Counted from the first letter of the stretch, positions 21,828 through 34,200 are shown. The stretch: DNA of 64,000 nt from Zizania palustris (GCA_019279435.1 JAAALK010000285.1:66078865-66142864), one strand, 5' to 3'. The notes: generated by a model not told the origin, from the sequence alone. Made by a program: numbers and translations.

Positions 21828-23223
21828 TGTTGATAGCAAAAAATGGCATTAAATGGCTAGATCATCAAAATATCAATTTTGGTGATTTGGGCCAAAAATA
21901 CACAAGTCCAGGACCCGTCCGAAGCCCTACAGGGTCGAAGTCCGTTGAGCTATGGGTTCCCAAAGCCAATAGCTAGCACATGGGCTTCGGCCGGGAAGCC
22001 TTCGGAGGCCCACGCTACCGAAGCTTCGGCCCGAGGAGCAAGCCTCGACGGGCCTGGCCGAAGCCCACGCTACCGAAGCTTTGGCCCGAGGAGCAAGCCT
22101 CGACGGGCCTGGCCGAAGCCCACGCTACCGAAGCTTTGGCCCGAGGAGCAGGCCTCGACGGGCCTGGCCGAAGCCCACCTCAGCAGAGATAGAGTTGTTT
22201 GCGTCACTGGCTCAATCTCTCCCTCTATCTGGCTGGATTAATAGCAGATTAGATTAGGAGTTAACCCCCTATAAATAGAGAGGCATGGCCGGCGTGGAGA
22301 ACCCCCCCAACTCAAACCAAACCAAAGCCCATGCTTTGATCGTATTTACTTTACCTTTACTTTCCTGTACCTCTTCGTGGGTTTGCCTAGAAGCCCTCCG
22401 CCGGCCACTACGGAACAGTGGTAATCGTTCTTACTTTGCCTGTGAAGTATCCATTAATCTACGTAATAGATTGCTATCGCCTTGTCACTTTGCCTGTGAA
22501 GTATCCGCTAATCTGCATAATAGATTGCTACCTTCACTACTAGTGCAACACATAGCAAAATTCGTTCCTCGGGCCGAATTAGTACTTTGCACTCTTCTGT
22601 TGCAGGTTTGCACGTCCGGAGCTACTTCTTCGGAGGTGTCCGGAGCTGAGAGATCGGTTTCGGAGGTCCCCAGGACACCCTTCGGCGGGGCTACAGGCTT
22701 CGGCAACAGGCTTCACCAAGCATACTTCGTCGCAACAGGCTCCGCCACGACCATATTCCGCACCGGACGAAGTTGCACTCACGCGTGGCCCTCATGTCAT
22801 TATTTCGTAGTTTGTTGTGTCGAAGATCGCACGCCGAACCCCGCTGTTCGGAGGTGATCACTGTGCCCAGATCCGTTCAGAGCCCTTCTTCGGCCGGATC
22901 AGTTCTAATGTCGAAGCACAATTCGGCGGAGTACTTCACATCGAACGCCAAAGGTACACTTCGGTGACCCCTTCGCACCATACTTCGAACCAGGCGGCCT
23001 CCGACTGGTTTGCTGATTTTATTCTGTTTAATCTATTTCTTTCGGCTAATTGGATTATTTTGTGTAATCTGGTTGCCTGCGACTCCACCCTCCTTATCAC
23101 TCTTAAGGGTAGACGGAACGCGATGTCGGTGCCACGTCACGCTTAGACTTATCCCTAAGTATCCATGCACTTTTGGATCGTCGAACTGACCCAAGTGCGG
23201 GGGCACGTTTTCGTGTCAAAACA
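21828..23223 (+). repeat. 5' LTR of gypsy element A2
   Basis: It begins TGTTGATAGC and ends GTGTCAAAACA. Its first 70 bases and its GGATCGTCGAACTGACCCAAGTG end resemble the LTR of A. A TATA box lies at 22270-22277. Upstream of it is a 55-bp tandem repeat (22014-22178). The whole LTR is rich in CTTCGG/CCGAAG. The 190-codon open stretch at 22285-22857 has no counterpart in the LTR of A and is not called as a gene. Confidence 0.88.
22014..22178 (+). repeat. 55-bp tandem repeat, three copies, in the A2 LTR
   Basis: Copies start at 22014, 22069 and 22124 with GCTACCGAAGC and differ at only a few bases. Each contains GGCCTGGCCGAAGCCC and CCGAAGC(T)TT(C)GG palindromes. The array is about 90 bases upstream of the TATA box, an enhancer-like position. 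Confidence 0.9.
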
Positions 23224-23228
23224 CTTTT

Positions 23229-23246
23229 TGGTGACTCCGCTGGGGA
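23229..23246 (+). promoter_or_regulatory. Primer-binding site of A2
   Basis: TGGTGACTCCGCTGGGGA lies five bases after the LTR end, in the standard place for tRNA-primed minus-strand synthesis. I do not name the tRNA with confidence. Confidence 0.7.
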
Positions 23247-23259
23247 AGGCTACGCCAAC

Positions 23260-26060
23260 ATGATGAGTACGTCTACATCTTCCACCGGTACATCTACATC
23301 GACTACTACGCCTACACCGCCGATGGACGCATTAGGAGGCGCGGATATCGACAATCGCAACATATTGTCACCTACACTTGAAGATATCCTCGCAGAAGAC
23401 CGATCAGAAATCGAGGCTAAGTTAAAGGCGCTCCAAGACATGATGCTTGGGGGCTACGTCAAGACGCGCGCGGGCTTCATCAAGCGCGACATCGTCACCC
23501 CCGACCTCGCTCAGGTCCAGGTAACACCTGTATCACCTTGTTTATCTTCTTTAGAAATTGAGCAGAAAATAGCCGCATCAGTAGATCAAGCCGTTAGTGC
23601 TTCGCTAGCCAACCGTTTAGATTCGGCAGTCAGCTCCCAAGTAGAGGCGACTCTTAGAATGTTCGGCTTTACTAAGGCCGTACCCCCGGTTCCTATTGCT
23701 AGCGCACCTCCGACAAACTTGATGCGGTACCCTACCCTCGCGGCTATAGGATCCCTGAATTCACTAAGTTCGATGGCGAGGGTAGCAAGACCACACTAGA
23801 GCACGTTAGTCAATTTTTGGCGCAGTGTGGAGAGGTTAGCGGGATAGATGCCCTAAAGGTTAGACTATTTTCTCTCTCGCTATCCAGCACTGCTTTCACT
23901 TGGTTTTCGGCGCTCCCGCCGAACTCCATCCACACGTGGGATGATTTAGAGCGGAAATTCCATGATTATTTCTACACAGGTGAGACAGAACTTAGACTTT
24001 CGCATTTGACATCGGTTAAGCAAAAATCTAGTGAGAACGCCTCTGAGTACATCAAGCGTTTCAGGGATACTAGAAACTGATGTTTTAGCCTTAATATTTC
24101 AGAAAGGGACTTGGCAGAGTTAGCTTTTAACGGGTTACGTTCCGAAATTAAAGAAAGATTAGATAACCAAAACTTTTTAGAAGTTAGCCAAGTTCTACAA
24201 CAGGCTCTAGTCCAAGAAGGCCGAGCCAAAGATAAGAAATTTATTAAGATGTTTAGCAAACCTAGGGCCAAAATCCACATCATGGAATGCTCTGATGAGG
24301 AGGAGTCAGAGGAAGAGGATTCGGCCGACATGTACACGGCCGAATGGGCTTGGAACACTAAAAATAAACTTGTCACTTGCTCTGAGTTACGACCATCCCC
24401 CACGAAGAATAGACTTAGTGAGGTCAAGCACTCGTTCGATATAACTAAATGTGATAAAATATTTGATTTTCTCTTAAAATGTCAACTTCTCAAGTTACCT
24501 AAGGGTCAAGTCATCCCACCTGCCGATGAGTTAAAGAAGCATCCATACTGTAAGTGGTATGATTCACATTCGCATAATACTAATGATTGCAATGTTTTTT
24601 GACGGCAGATACAATCGGCCATAGAAGAAGGACGATTGAAGATAGACCATGATCCAAAGATGAAGCTAGATAAAGATCCTTTTTCAGTCAACGCCGTCAA
24701 CCTCGGCGAAAAGAAGGTGTTGATTCGGCCAGAACTGGCCGAGTCAGCTAAAGGGAAGGATGTAATTGTTGGAGAACCACACACTCGCACACTCGTGCCA
24801 AAGAACCCCGAGGTAGGAGTGTGGAAACAGAACATTAACACCCCTTCGGCCAAGGCTCGCAAGAGGCCGAAGGTGACATATGATATGTTGTTGAACAAGC
24901 ATCAGAGAAGGGCCAAGGAAGTAGGTCCACGCGCTAAGCTAAAATAGCCGATGGGGCCAAGACCCTCGAAGGGTGGCTTCGGACTGAAGCAGACGAACCC
25001 TCCGCATGAAGACTTCGGGCCACGGTGGTCTGATGCTCCGCACGGTGGTTCCGAGCCACAATGGCCGAACCCCCCATACAGAAGCTTCGAACCCCAGCGG
25101 TCGGGTCCCCCATGCAACAACTTTGGCCCCCAATGGTCGAACCCCGCACTGTGTTGGATGTCTCCGATGGGAGGCTTCGGCCTGCACTGGCCGAACGTAC
25201 CTCCGACCTGGCAGGACCCTTTGCTGGTGTGGTCCGAGATACCTTCGACTTGGCCAAACCGCCCTCCATGTAACGGGTTCGGCTCATAGTGGGCGAGGCC
25301 ACTAGAGCCACCGATGCCTCCGCCGTATGACTGGGCGGGGATCTCGTGGGCTCCATACGTATCCGGGTCAGGGTACCCTCCGCAACCTAACACTACGCCT
25401 TGTTTTCCTTCAGAGTATTATGGATGGCAGGGGCAAACAGACACAGTGGAGGGGGGCATCGTCCACAGACTAGTCCGTGGTGCCTCCGAATCAGACCATG
25501 CGGGATGAAGCCGAAGGGTGCGAGCACGCGGAGGCCGAAGTTAGGGAGTCTGAAGCCATAACTATCATAATTGGGTCTCAGGAAGTCCCAATCCTGAAGA
25601 CTTTGTCACCAAGGTCTGACGGAGGTAAGTCTCATGCTTCGGTCGAGCTCTGCGCCGAAGATTGGGTCGATCGGCCAGATGAGGCTGGTCCGTCCGACGG
25701 AGTTCGCAGCGAAGCCCCCTCCGAACACAGGGTGCCTAAGGCCGAAGGGCACAGTACCACTTCGGCCAGAATTAATGGGAGCTGAACAGTCGCACCCGAC
25801 ACCAAGCCGCGGCCATCTTGGGCCCCTCCGGGCATGACCAAATCATAGAAGAGACGCTTACAATGGCTATGGGCACAGGAGATGCGCGAGAGGGAAGCTG
25901 AGGCCGAGCGCGATGCTATCTTCGAAGAGATCCGCCCTCAGCCAGCTACCAAACAGGTATGGAGGGAGAAGCTGGTTGAGATACCAACCCAGCTCCTAGT
26001 CCAAGTGACGACGACGATGACATGCTCGACGACGATTACTCGCCCGTCTCTGAGGGACCC
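23260..26060 (+). pseudogene. gag of gypsy element A2
   Basis: The start is ATG 23260 or 23263, about 15 bases after the primer site. The frame gives a Thr/Ser-rich leader, then after a break near 23745 the capsid-type block (RIPEFTKFDGEGSKTTLEHV, AFTWFSALPPNSIHTWDDLE, SEYIKRFRDTRN). A TGA at 24078-24080 and another at 24600-24602 replace expected Arg. A CX2HX4HX4C finger (CKWYDSHSHNTNDC) lies near 24550. After a TAG at 24945 comes a repetitive GGFG/NFGPQWSNP region (24950-25290), further stops, a frame change near 25470, and the WAPPGMTKS block at 25818. At least five lesions make it nonfunctional. Confidence 0.88.
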
Positions 26061-26072
26061 ACACCCTAGGTG

Positions 26073-26747
26073 ATGGACATCAACATCGTCACGATGCCTG
26101 CTGAGTTTGCCCTACCACGGGACGAGGCCGAGGTCGCTCAGTTGAACCTCGGTCCATGCAGTGCCATCTTCGAGAAGCTCGAGGACTCGGCTCGCCATCT
26201 AAAGCCCCTCTATGTCAGGGGTCACATCAATGGGAAGCCGATTTCCTGGATGCTCGTCGATGGCGGCGTCACTATTAACCTAATGCCTTATTCATTGTTG
26301 AAGAAACTTGGCAGGGACGAAGAAGACCTGAAGAAGACTAACTTTATGCTCAACGGCTTCAACGGCGAGAGCTCCAAGGCCAAGGGAGTACTCTCTATGG
26401 AGTTGACGGTGGGCAACAAGATGTTGCCAACAGTGTTTTTCGTCGTCGACGTACAAGGTAACTATAGCGTGCTACTCGGGCGCGACTGGATTCACGCGAA
26501 TTGTTGCATCCCTTCTACTCTATACCAGTGCCTGGTACAGTGGGACGGCGATGAGGTGGAAGTCATCCCCACAGATACTTCGGCCCAAGTAGCATTGGTC
26601 GATGTATCAGTCGACGCCATCCATAACAAAGTAGAGTGTCTGTCAGGGAGAGATCTTTCGGACTACGATTTTGTTAGCGTGTCTGGAGGATGGTTTGTAC
26701 CAATGTCTGTAAATCCGGCTGGAGTAGCATGGCTATTTTTGTATTAA
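26073..26747 (+). pseudogene. A2 aspartic protease region
   Basis: This is a 225-residue open frame following gag. It contains the retroviral-type protease site as LVDGGVTINLMPYSLL (about residue 65; the third residue of the usual D-S/T-G is kept as DGG, as seen in related plant gypsy elements), then FFVVDVQGNYSVLLGRDW and HANCCIPSTLYQCLVQWDGD. The family cleaves Gag-Pol inside the particle. The frame ends after GVAWLFLY, and the reading continues in another frame toward RT. It may be structurally complete for the protease but is cut off from pol. Confidence 0.8.
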
Positions 26748-27627
26748 TAGTCATGTCTAGCAAGAATAATATAGATTGGCTAAAGTCTCGTGTGGAGTAG
26801 TATCGGTCTAATAAAGATGGTATTGCTGAAGCCATCGAGGACTTTAGTGAAGTAGAGAAATTAGGGCAAGGTTTTGCATCGGCCGATCCCTTGGAGGAAG
26901 TTGATATAGGTAATGGCAGCATCCCAAGGCCGACTTTTGTAAACCAGGATTTGCAGCCCGATGAAAAGGCTGAAGTAATAAAGTTACTTCGGTCGTATGT
27001 CGATTGTTTCACATGGGAATATAGCGAGATGCCAGGGCTAAGTCGTGAGCTTGTGGAGCATCGGATGCCCATCAAGTCCGGATTTAGGCCTTATAAGCAG
27101 CCTCCCGCCGCTTTAATTCGGCCATCTATGACCGAGTTAAAGAAGAAGTGGAACGACTACTCAAGGCTGAATTTATTAGGCCGTGCAGGTACGCGGAATG
27201 GGTTGCTAACATTGTGCCTGTAGAGAAGAAAGGGATCTAAACAGAGCCACTCCAAAATACAAGTATCCAATGACGATAGCCGACATGCTAATCAACGACG
27301 CTTCAGGATAGAAGGTATTAAGTTTTCTTGATGGCAATGCTGGTTATAATCAAATCTTTATGGTCGAAGAGGACATCTAAAAGACTGCCTTTCAATGCCC
27401 TGGTTTTGTCGGTTTGTTCGAGTGGGTCGTCATGACTTTTGGTTTGAAAAATGCTGGCGCCACGTATCAGCGTGCTATGAACTTGATCTTTCATGACTTG
27501 TTAGGAGTTATGTTATAAGTTTACATCGATGATGTCATGGTCAAATCGGACGCTATGGGAAACCATTTAGCCGATTTAAAGGTTGCTTTCGATAGGATGC
27601 GACAGTATGGGTTGAAAATGAACCCAC
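26748..27627 (+). pseudogene. A2 reverse transcriptase, N-terminal part
   Basis: Pieces in different frames encode the RT lead-in: PTFVNQDLQPDEKAEVIKLL and DCFTWEYSEMPGLSRELVEH (26930-27060), FRPYKQPP, a region around VANIVPVEKKG (27200), GLKNAGATYQRAMN (27445-27480) and the catalytic box VYIDDVMVKS (27518-27547). Several stops and frame changes occur (for example 27236 and 27518). The gene is cut at 27627 by Copia B and continues at 38909. Confidence 0.85.
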
Positions 27628-29062
27628 TGAAGATCTAGGCCCTATGTGAGTTTTGGTAATTAATGATAAACATGCGTTTTGTGGACTAATATTTTTCTTA
27701 AGTGTGAAGGAAATGAGTAGGTCCCGCGCAAATGGAGCACAAGATGGAAACCCGAAGATCTGGACGTTTAAAGGTTACGGCAAAAGGTTTGAAGGAATCT
27801 AGAAATTGATCGAGGTGTTTTGGAGCGATCAATTAGGCTAGGTTTAAATTTTGTTTTTGCCGTACTATAAAGAGGGGTTGCATCTTGGTTATGAGTTGAT
27901 TTTCAAGTGCCAATTTGCATTGCATATAGTATCTTTTGATCATGAGTGATTGTTGCAAAAGTTGCTATTTTGGCAAATTCCTTGAAAAACATATTGCAGC
28001 ATTTTGTTGGAGTTGTCTGACCCTGGCGGTCTGACCGACCATGTGGGTCCGGTCAGACCGGCTGGAGTTGGGCGGTCCGACCGGCCAGGGGGCCGGTCCG
28101 ACCGGGTTGCGCAGGGCAGAATACTGCTTGTTTACAGAGCCGACGGGAGCACTATCGCTCCGTACCGAGCCGATGGCCGGTCAGACCGGGTAGGGCCGGT
28201 CCGACCGGGCCAGCATGGCCGGTCAGACCGAGGCGTCCTGTCACATCAGTAAACGGCTAGTTTTCTAGCCGTTGCAGTTGAGGACGGTCAGACCGGCCCA
28301 AGATGGGCGGTCAGACCGACATTGCGCAGAGAGCCACCTAACTTGTGTAACGGCTAGTTTTTGGGTGTGTGGCTATATAAACCCTTGCTACAGCTCCATT
28401 GCTAGACTTTTGGCATTCATTTGAGCATACTTGAGCACAAGAGAGTCTCTCCCACCATTAAGCACTAATTTGAGCACTAGTGAGGTCGGGAAGAAAAAGG
28501 GGTGATCAAGTGATTGAGTGAATTGCATTGCATTGGCATTTTGGCACTTGATTCCTCTTCTCCTAGCTTTGATTGCAGCTTGTTACTCTTGGAGATTGCC
28601 ATCTCCTAGACGGCTTGGAGAAGAAACCGGTGATCTCTCCTAGAAGGTTGTGGAGGAGACCCGGGAGGTTGTGAAGGTTGGAGCTCGCCTATCCGGAGTG
28701 GAGAAGAGCTACCACTAGTGATCGAGGCCCGAGAGTTGCACTTCCGGTGCCGGCTCATCTTCAAGCTAATTTCTCCTTGAGAAATCCGAGGCTTGGTGAA
28801 GAGAGCGGTCAAGTGAAACTCGCCTCAACGAGGACGTAGGAAATTGGAAAATTTCTGAACCTCGGGATAAAATTCGGTTGTCTCTTGTCCCTTTTTATCT
28901 TCGAGCAAGTTTATTTATGCAAGCTTACTTTTCTAGAGTAATATACTTGTTCTAGCAGTTTGCTACCATTATCTTAGGACTTTGATCATTGTTTAATTGA
29001 AATCGAATTAGTTTTAAATACCGCCTATTCATCCCCCCTCTAGTCGGTACATCGATCCTACA
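27628..29062 (+). repeat. 5' LTR of element B
   Basis: It runs from TGAAGATCTAGGCCC to CATCGATCCTACA. A TATA box (TATATAA, 28374-28380) marks the promoter. The 350 bases upstream of it hold an array of CCGGTCNGACCGG palindromes, and a perfect hairpin AACGGCTAG-TTTT-CTAGCCGTT lies at about 28251-28273. A 68-codon minus-strand open stretch (28606-28812) is present in both LTRs but has no recognisable product. Confidence 0.95.
28020..28325. repeat. Array of GGTCNGACC palindromes in the B 5' LTR
   Basis: Nine copies of the 13-bp palindrome or close variants occur in about 300 bases, near 28028, 28048, 28074, 28093, 28178, 28197, 28219, 28287 and 28309. A tenth copy, intact in the 3' LTR, is mutated here near 28157 (ATCGCTCCGTACCGAG). 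The array ends about 50 bases before the TATA box. Confidence 0.9.
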
Positions 29063-29064
29063 AG

Positions 29065-29076
29065 TGGTATCAGAGC
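29065..29076 (+). promoter_or_regulatory. Primer-binding site of element B
   Basis: TGGTATCAGAGC begins two bases after the 5' LTR end. It is complementary to the 3' end of plant initiator methionine tRNA, as in most plant Copia elements. Confidence 0.95.
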
Positions 29077-29114
29077 TTGGTCTCTCAAATTAGGCTTTAC
29101 CGCCTAGAGAGAAG

Positions 29115-31161
29115 ATGTCCGACGAGGTGTTTCACAACGTAGGCAAAGGTCCTTACTTTGATGGCACTAACTATTCTATTTGGAAAGTTCGTATGGCTGC
29201 TCACCTCAAAGCCATGAGCTTTGAAATTTGGCGTATTGTTGAGTTAGGTTTTGAAGTTGAAGACAAGATGAATCTAACCTATCAAAACAAAAAGGATATG
29301 CAACTTGATGCTCAAGCTACAAATGCTTTGTTCAATTGTTTGTGTGCCGAAGAGTTCGATAGGATAAGCAATATTTCAACGGCACACGACATTTGGACCA
29401 CTCTTCAAGATATACATGATGGAACAACAAGTGTGAAGAATGCCAAGTCGCACTACCTAAAGATCAACTATGAAACATTCACCATGTTGCCAAATGAAAG
29501 TGTCAATGAGATGTATGCAAGACTTAATGTGATTGTCAATGATCTCAAGGGTGTTGGAGTGAAGTACACTGGAGTTGGAAGTTGCTCAAAAGATGTTGAG
29601 AGCTTTGCCCGAGAAATATGACACGTTGGTGACTTTCCTCATCAACTCGGATATGTCTAGTTTGACACCCACAACACTCTTGGGAACTATCAACACAAAT
29701 GAGATTTACAAGAACAAGAGAGTTGAAGGAAGCACCGAAGATCACTCCTCATCCAAGAAGAAGAATATTGCCTTGAAGGCCAAGGTTGAAAAGAAATGTG
29801 AAGAAGAAGAAGACACCTCTTGTGATGGCGACACCGAAGATGAAGAAATGGCTCTCTTTGTGAGAAAGTTCAAGCGGTTTATGAAAAAGAGAGGAAGTTC
29901 TTCAAGCTCATTCAAGAACAATGGTGACAAGAAGTCAACCAAAAGAAACCTCAAGAATGTAAGATGCTTCGAGTGTAATGAGAAGGGTCATTTTGCCTCA
30001 AGATGCCCGAACAAACAAGAAAGCGAAGATGATAAATCTCAAAAGAAGAACAAAGAGAAGAATGGAAAGAAAAAGCTCTTCAAGAAGTTGAACAAGAAAA
30101 AGGGTAAAAATGAAGCATTTGTGGGAGAATGGGATTCGAATGAAGATAGCTCCGATTCTTCATCAAGCTCCGACTCCGGTGGTGAGTCAAACTCAAGAAA
30201 AAAGAACATGGCGGGAATCGCAATCACGGAAGCTTCATCACTATACTCTCCTTTTTGTCTCATGGCAAAAGGAAGTACTAAGGTAACATCTACTTGTGCT
30301 AGTGAACAAAATGATAGTGATGATGAATTATCTTATGATGATCTTGCACAAATGCTTGAGGAGCTAAATGAGTTATGTGGCAAAGAGAGAGTCAAATTTA
30401 AGGCTCTCAAGAAAGATCATGAGTCCTTAACGGCTAAATATGAGGAGTTGAAAACTTCTCATATGATGCTTTTGGTCTCTCATGAGAAGCTTGAGGAAGC
30501 TCACGAAGCACTCATTGCCTCTACACTCATTAGGCCAAAAGTAGATGTAGGGGTCACATGTGATATTTTTGATGATGCTTGTCTAAATGTTGAAAATTGC
30601 ATTCCTACAAAGACTAGCATATCAACCTCATGTGATGACTTACTTGCTATGCCATGCCCATCCACTCTTGATATTGCTTCATGTTCAACAAATAAATCAT
30701 CTTCATCAAATTCATTGTTGATTGTTGAAAATCATGAGCTCAAGGAGCAAGTTGCCAAACTAAGTAAGAGTTTGGAAAGATGCTTCAAAGGTAAAAATAC
30801 TCTTGATGAAATTTTAAGCCAACAAAGATGCTCTTTCAACAAGGAGGGACTTGGTTTTGTTCCCAAGAAGGGCAAAAAGCCTTCCTACCAAGCCCCAAGG
30901 TTTGTTAAAAGTAATGGAAAATTTTGCAATAAATGTCGAAAAGTTGGTCACATAATTGGTGAATGCCACATAAACAATGTTCCTAGAAATGATGTATTTG
31001 ATTCTCATTACATGCTTAAGAGAGCTAATAATGGCTCTATTTATGCTAAGTTTTTGGGCACTCCTATTTTAGGAGAAAAGAAGAAATCTATTTGGGTGCC
31101 AAAGGCCTTGATAACTAACCTACAAGGACCCAAAAAGATTTGGGTACCTAAAAGGGCTTGA
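29115..31161 (+). pseudogene. gag of element B, with one frame break
   Basis: ATG 29115 opens a copia-type gag: YFDGTNYSIWKVRMAAHLKA, EEFDRISNISTAHDIWTTLQ and ESVNEMYARLNVIVNDLKG. The frame breaks by one base near 29571, and the rest (AQKMLRALPEKYDTLVTFL onward) is open to TGA 31159. It has two CX2CX4HX4C knuckles (CFECNEKGHFASRC near 29970 and CNKCRKVGHIIGEC near 30930), a Lys-rich and Ser/Asp-rich linker, and a predicted coiled-coil Glu/Lys stretch near 30350-30520. Gag forms the particle and packages RNA. The single break is recent, given the young LTRs. Downstream pol is in the same frame, separated by two stops. Confidence 0.9.
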
Positions 31162-31203
31162 TCTCTTTTGTAGGTAAACTACCACACCGGAGGATCACAT
31201 TGG

Positions 31204-34200
31204 GTGCTTGATAGTGGGTGCACTCAACATATGACCAGTGATAGGAAAATGTTCACATTGTTTGAAGTTGGTGCTAAAGATCAAGAAAGAGTGACCTTCG
31301 GTGATAATAGTAAAGGAAAGGTAATGGGTCTAGGTAAAATTGCTATCTCGAATGATTTCTCCATTTCAAATGTTTCACTAGTTGAGTCATTGAATTTCAA
31401 CTTATTGTCCATTGCTCAACTATGTGATTTAGGCCTTTCATGCACATTTAATCCTCAAGAAGTATTTGTAACAAGTATCCATGATAACTCTTTAGTTTTC
31501 AAAGGTTTTCGTTTTGGAAATCTCTATTTGGTGGATCTTTCTTCAAATGAAGCTAATTTGAAAACTTGTTTGGTTGCAAAAACTTCATTGGGTTGGCTTT
31601 GGCATAGAAGGCTTGCTCATGTGGGAATGAATCAACTAAACAAACTTGCAAAAAGAGATTTGGTTGTTGGGTTGAAAGATATAAAATTTGAAAAAGATAA
31701 ACTTTGTAGTGCTTGTCAAGCTGGGAGGCAAGTTGCTTGCTCTCATCCTAGCAAAAGCATCATGTCCACTTCTAGACCTTTGGAGCTTTTGCATATTGAT
31801 TTATTTGGTCCAACAACTTACAAAAGCATCGGTGGAAATAGTTTTTGTCTTGTTATTGTGGATGATTTCTCAAGATTTACTTGGGTCTTCTTTTTACATG
31901 ACAAAGCTAAGACCTCCGAGATTTTCAAAAAGTTTGCAAAACGAGCTCAAAACGAATTCAATTTTTCTATTGTAAAAGTAAGGAGTGACAATGGATCCGA
32001 GTTTAAAAATACAAATATTGAGGATTATTGTGATGATCTCGGCATTAAACATGAGCTTTCCGCCACCTATTCACCACAACAAAATGGTGTTGTGGAAAGA
32101 AAGAATAGGACCCTTATTGAGATGGCTAGAACTATGCTTGATGAGTATAGTGTCTCCGACTCTTTTTGGGCGGAAGCTATAAACACTTCTTGCCATGCTT
32201 CAAATCGTCTTTATTTGCATCGTCTTTTGAAAAAGACTCCATATGAACTCTTAATTGGACGAAAACCCAACATTGCTTACTTTCGTGTTTTTGGTTGCAA
32301 ATGCTATATTTATAGAAAAGGTGTTAGACTAACCAAATTTGAAAGTCGTTGTGATGAAGGATTTCTACTTGGATATGCATCAAATAGCAAGGCATACCGA
32401 GTGTATAACAAGAACAAAGGTATTGTTGAAGAAACCTCGGATGTTCAATTTGATGAAACTAATGGGTCCCAAGAGGGACACGAGAATTTGGATGATGTAG
32501 GTGATGAAGGCTTGATAAGGGCAATGAAGAAAATGTCAATTGGTGACATCAAGCCTAAAGAAGATGATGAACTTTCATCCTCCACTCAAGTTGAAGCTTC
32601 TACTTCCGCTACGCAAAATTTGACTCAACTTGATGAAGATGAAGCCAAAGATCAATCCTCTACTATTCCATCCAAAGTTCACAATGCCACTGCAAAAGAT
32701 CACCCAATTGATCAAGTCTTGGGTGACATTAGTAAGGGTGTTCAAACTAGATCTCGTGTTGCTTCTATTTGTGAACATTACTCGTTTGTTTCTTCTATTG
32801 AGCCTAAACATGTAGATGAAGCTCTAAATGACCCTGATTGGGTAAATGCTATGCATGAAGAGCTCAACAACTTTGAAAGAAACAAAGTTTGGACATTGGT
32901 GGAGAGACCCAAGGAGCACAACGTAATTGGAACAAAGTGGGTTTTTAGGAACAAGCAAGATGAAAACGGGTTGGTCGTGAGAAACAAGGCAAGATTGGTA
33001 GCACAAGGATTCACTCAAGTCGAAGGTTTGGATTTTGGTGAAACCTTTGCTCCCGTTGCTAGACTAGAAGCTATTCGCATCTTACTTGCTTTTGCTTCAT
33101 GTTTTGATATTAAGTTATATCAAATGGATGTGAAAAGTGCTTTCTTGAATGGCGAAATAGCCGAACTAGTTTTTGTTGAACAACCACCCGGCTTTGAGAA
33201 TCCTAAAAATCCTAATCATGTTTATAAACTCTCAAAAGCTCTCTATGGTCTAAAACAAGCTCCTAGAGCTTGGTATGAAAGATTGAGAGATTTTCTTCTC
33301 TCAAAGGGTTTTAAAATTGGTAAAGTCGACACTACCTTGTTTACAAAAATAATTAATGATGATTTCTTTGTCTGTCAAATTTATGTCGATGATATTATAT
33401 TCGGTTCTACTAATGAAGAATTGTGCAAAGATTTTGGTGATATGATGTCTAGGGAATTTGAGATGTCCATGATAGGAGAATTGAGTTTCTTCCTTGGACT
33501 TCAAGTCAAGCAACTCAAGAATGGAACCTTTGTGAGCCAAACGAAGTATATTCATGATCTTCTCAAAAGGTTCAGATTGATGGAAGCAAAGCCTATCAAG
33601 ACCCCTATGGCGACCAACGGACATCTCGACCTAAATGAGGGAGGTAAACCGGTAGATCAAAAATTATATAGATCCATGATTGGTAGTTTGCTCTATCTTA
33701 CCGCATCTAGGCCCGATATCATGTTTAGTGTTTGCATGTGTGCTAGATTTCAAGCCGCACCAAAAGATTGTCATTTGATGGCGGTCAAGAGAATTCTAAG
33801 ATATTTAAAACATTCCATCCATATAGGTTTGTGGTACCCCAAAGGTGCTAAATTTGAGCTAATTGGCTATTCCGATTCGGATTATGCCGGTTGCAAAGTT
33901 GATCGTAAAAGCACTTCTGGAGGGTGTCAATTCCTTGGGAGGTCTCTTGTTTCTTGGGCCTCTAAGAAACAAAACTCCGTTGCCCTTTCCACCGCTGAGG
34001 CAGAATATGTATCCGCGGGTAGTTGTTGTGCGCAATTACTTTGGATGAGGCAAACCTTGCTTGACTATGGTATAGAATTCTCAAATGTCCCTCTTCTTTG
34101 TGACAATGATAGCGCCGTCAAAATTGCCAACAATCCAGTCCAACACTCTAGAACCAAACATATTGATATTCGCCACCACTTTCTAAGAGATCATGTTGGC

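Noticed and set aside
22014..22178. Direct repeats as a CRISPR array
   Set aside because: Contiguous 55-bp tandem copies without spacers, in a plant LTR.
22285..22857. 190-codon ORF after the A2 TATA box
   Set aside because: It is within the LTR, is not shared by the related LTR of A, and has no recognisable domain.
28606..28812. 68-codon minus-strand ORF present in both B LTRs
   Set aside because: Conservation is explained by the LTR duplication itself; no motif or coding signal seen.
29065..29076. tRNA-Met gene
   Set aside because: Only the 12-base primer site is present; no tRNA body. The same holds at 13959-13970.
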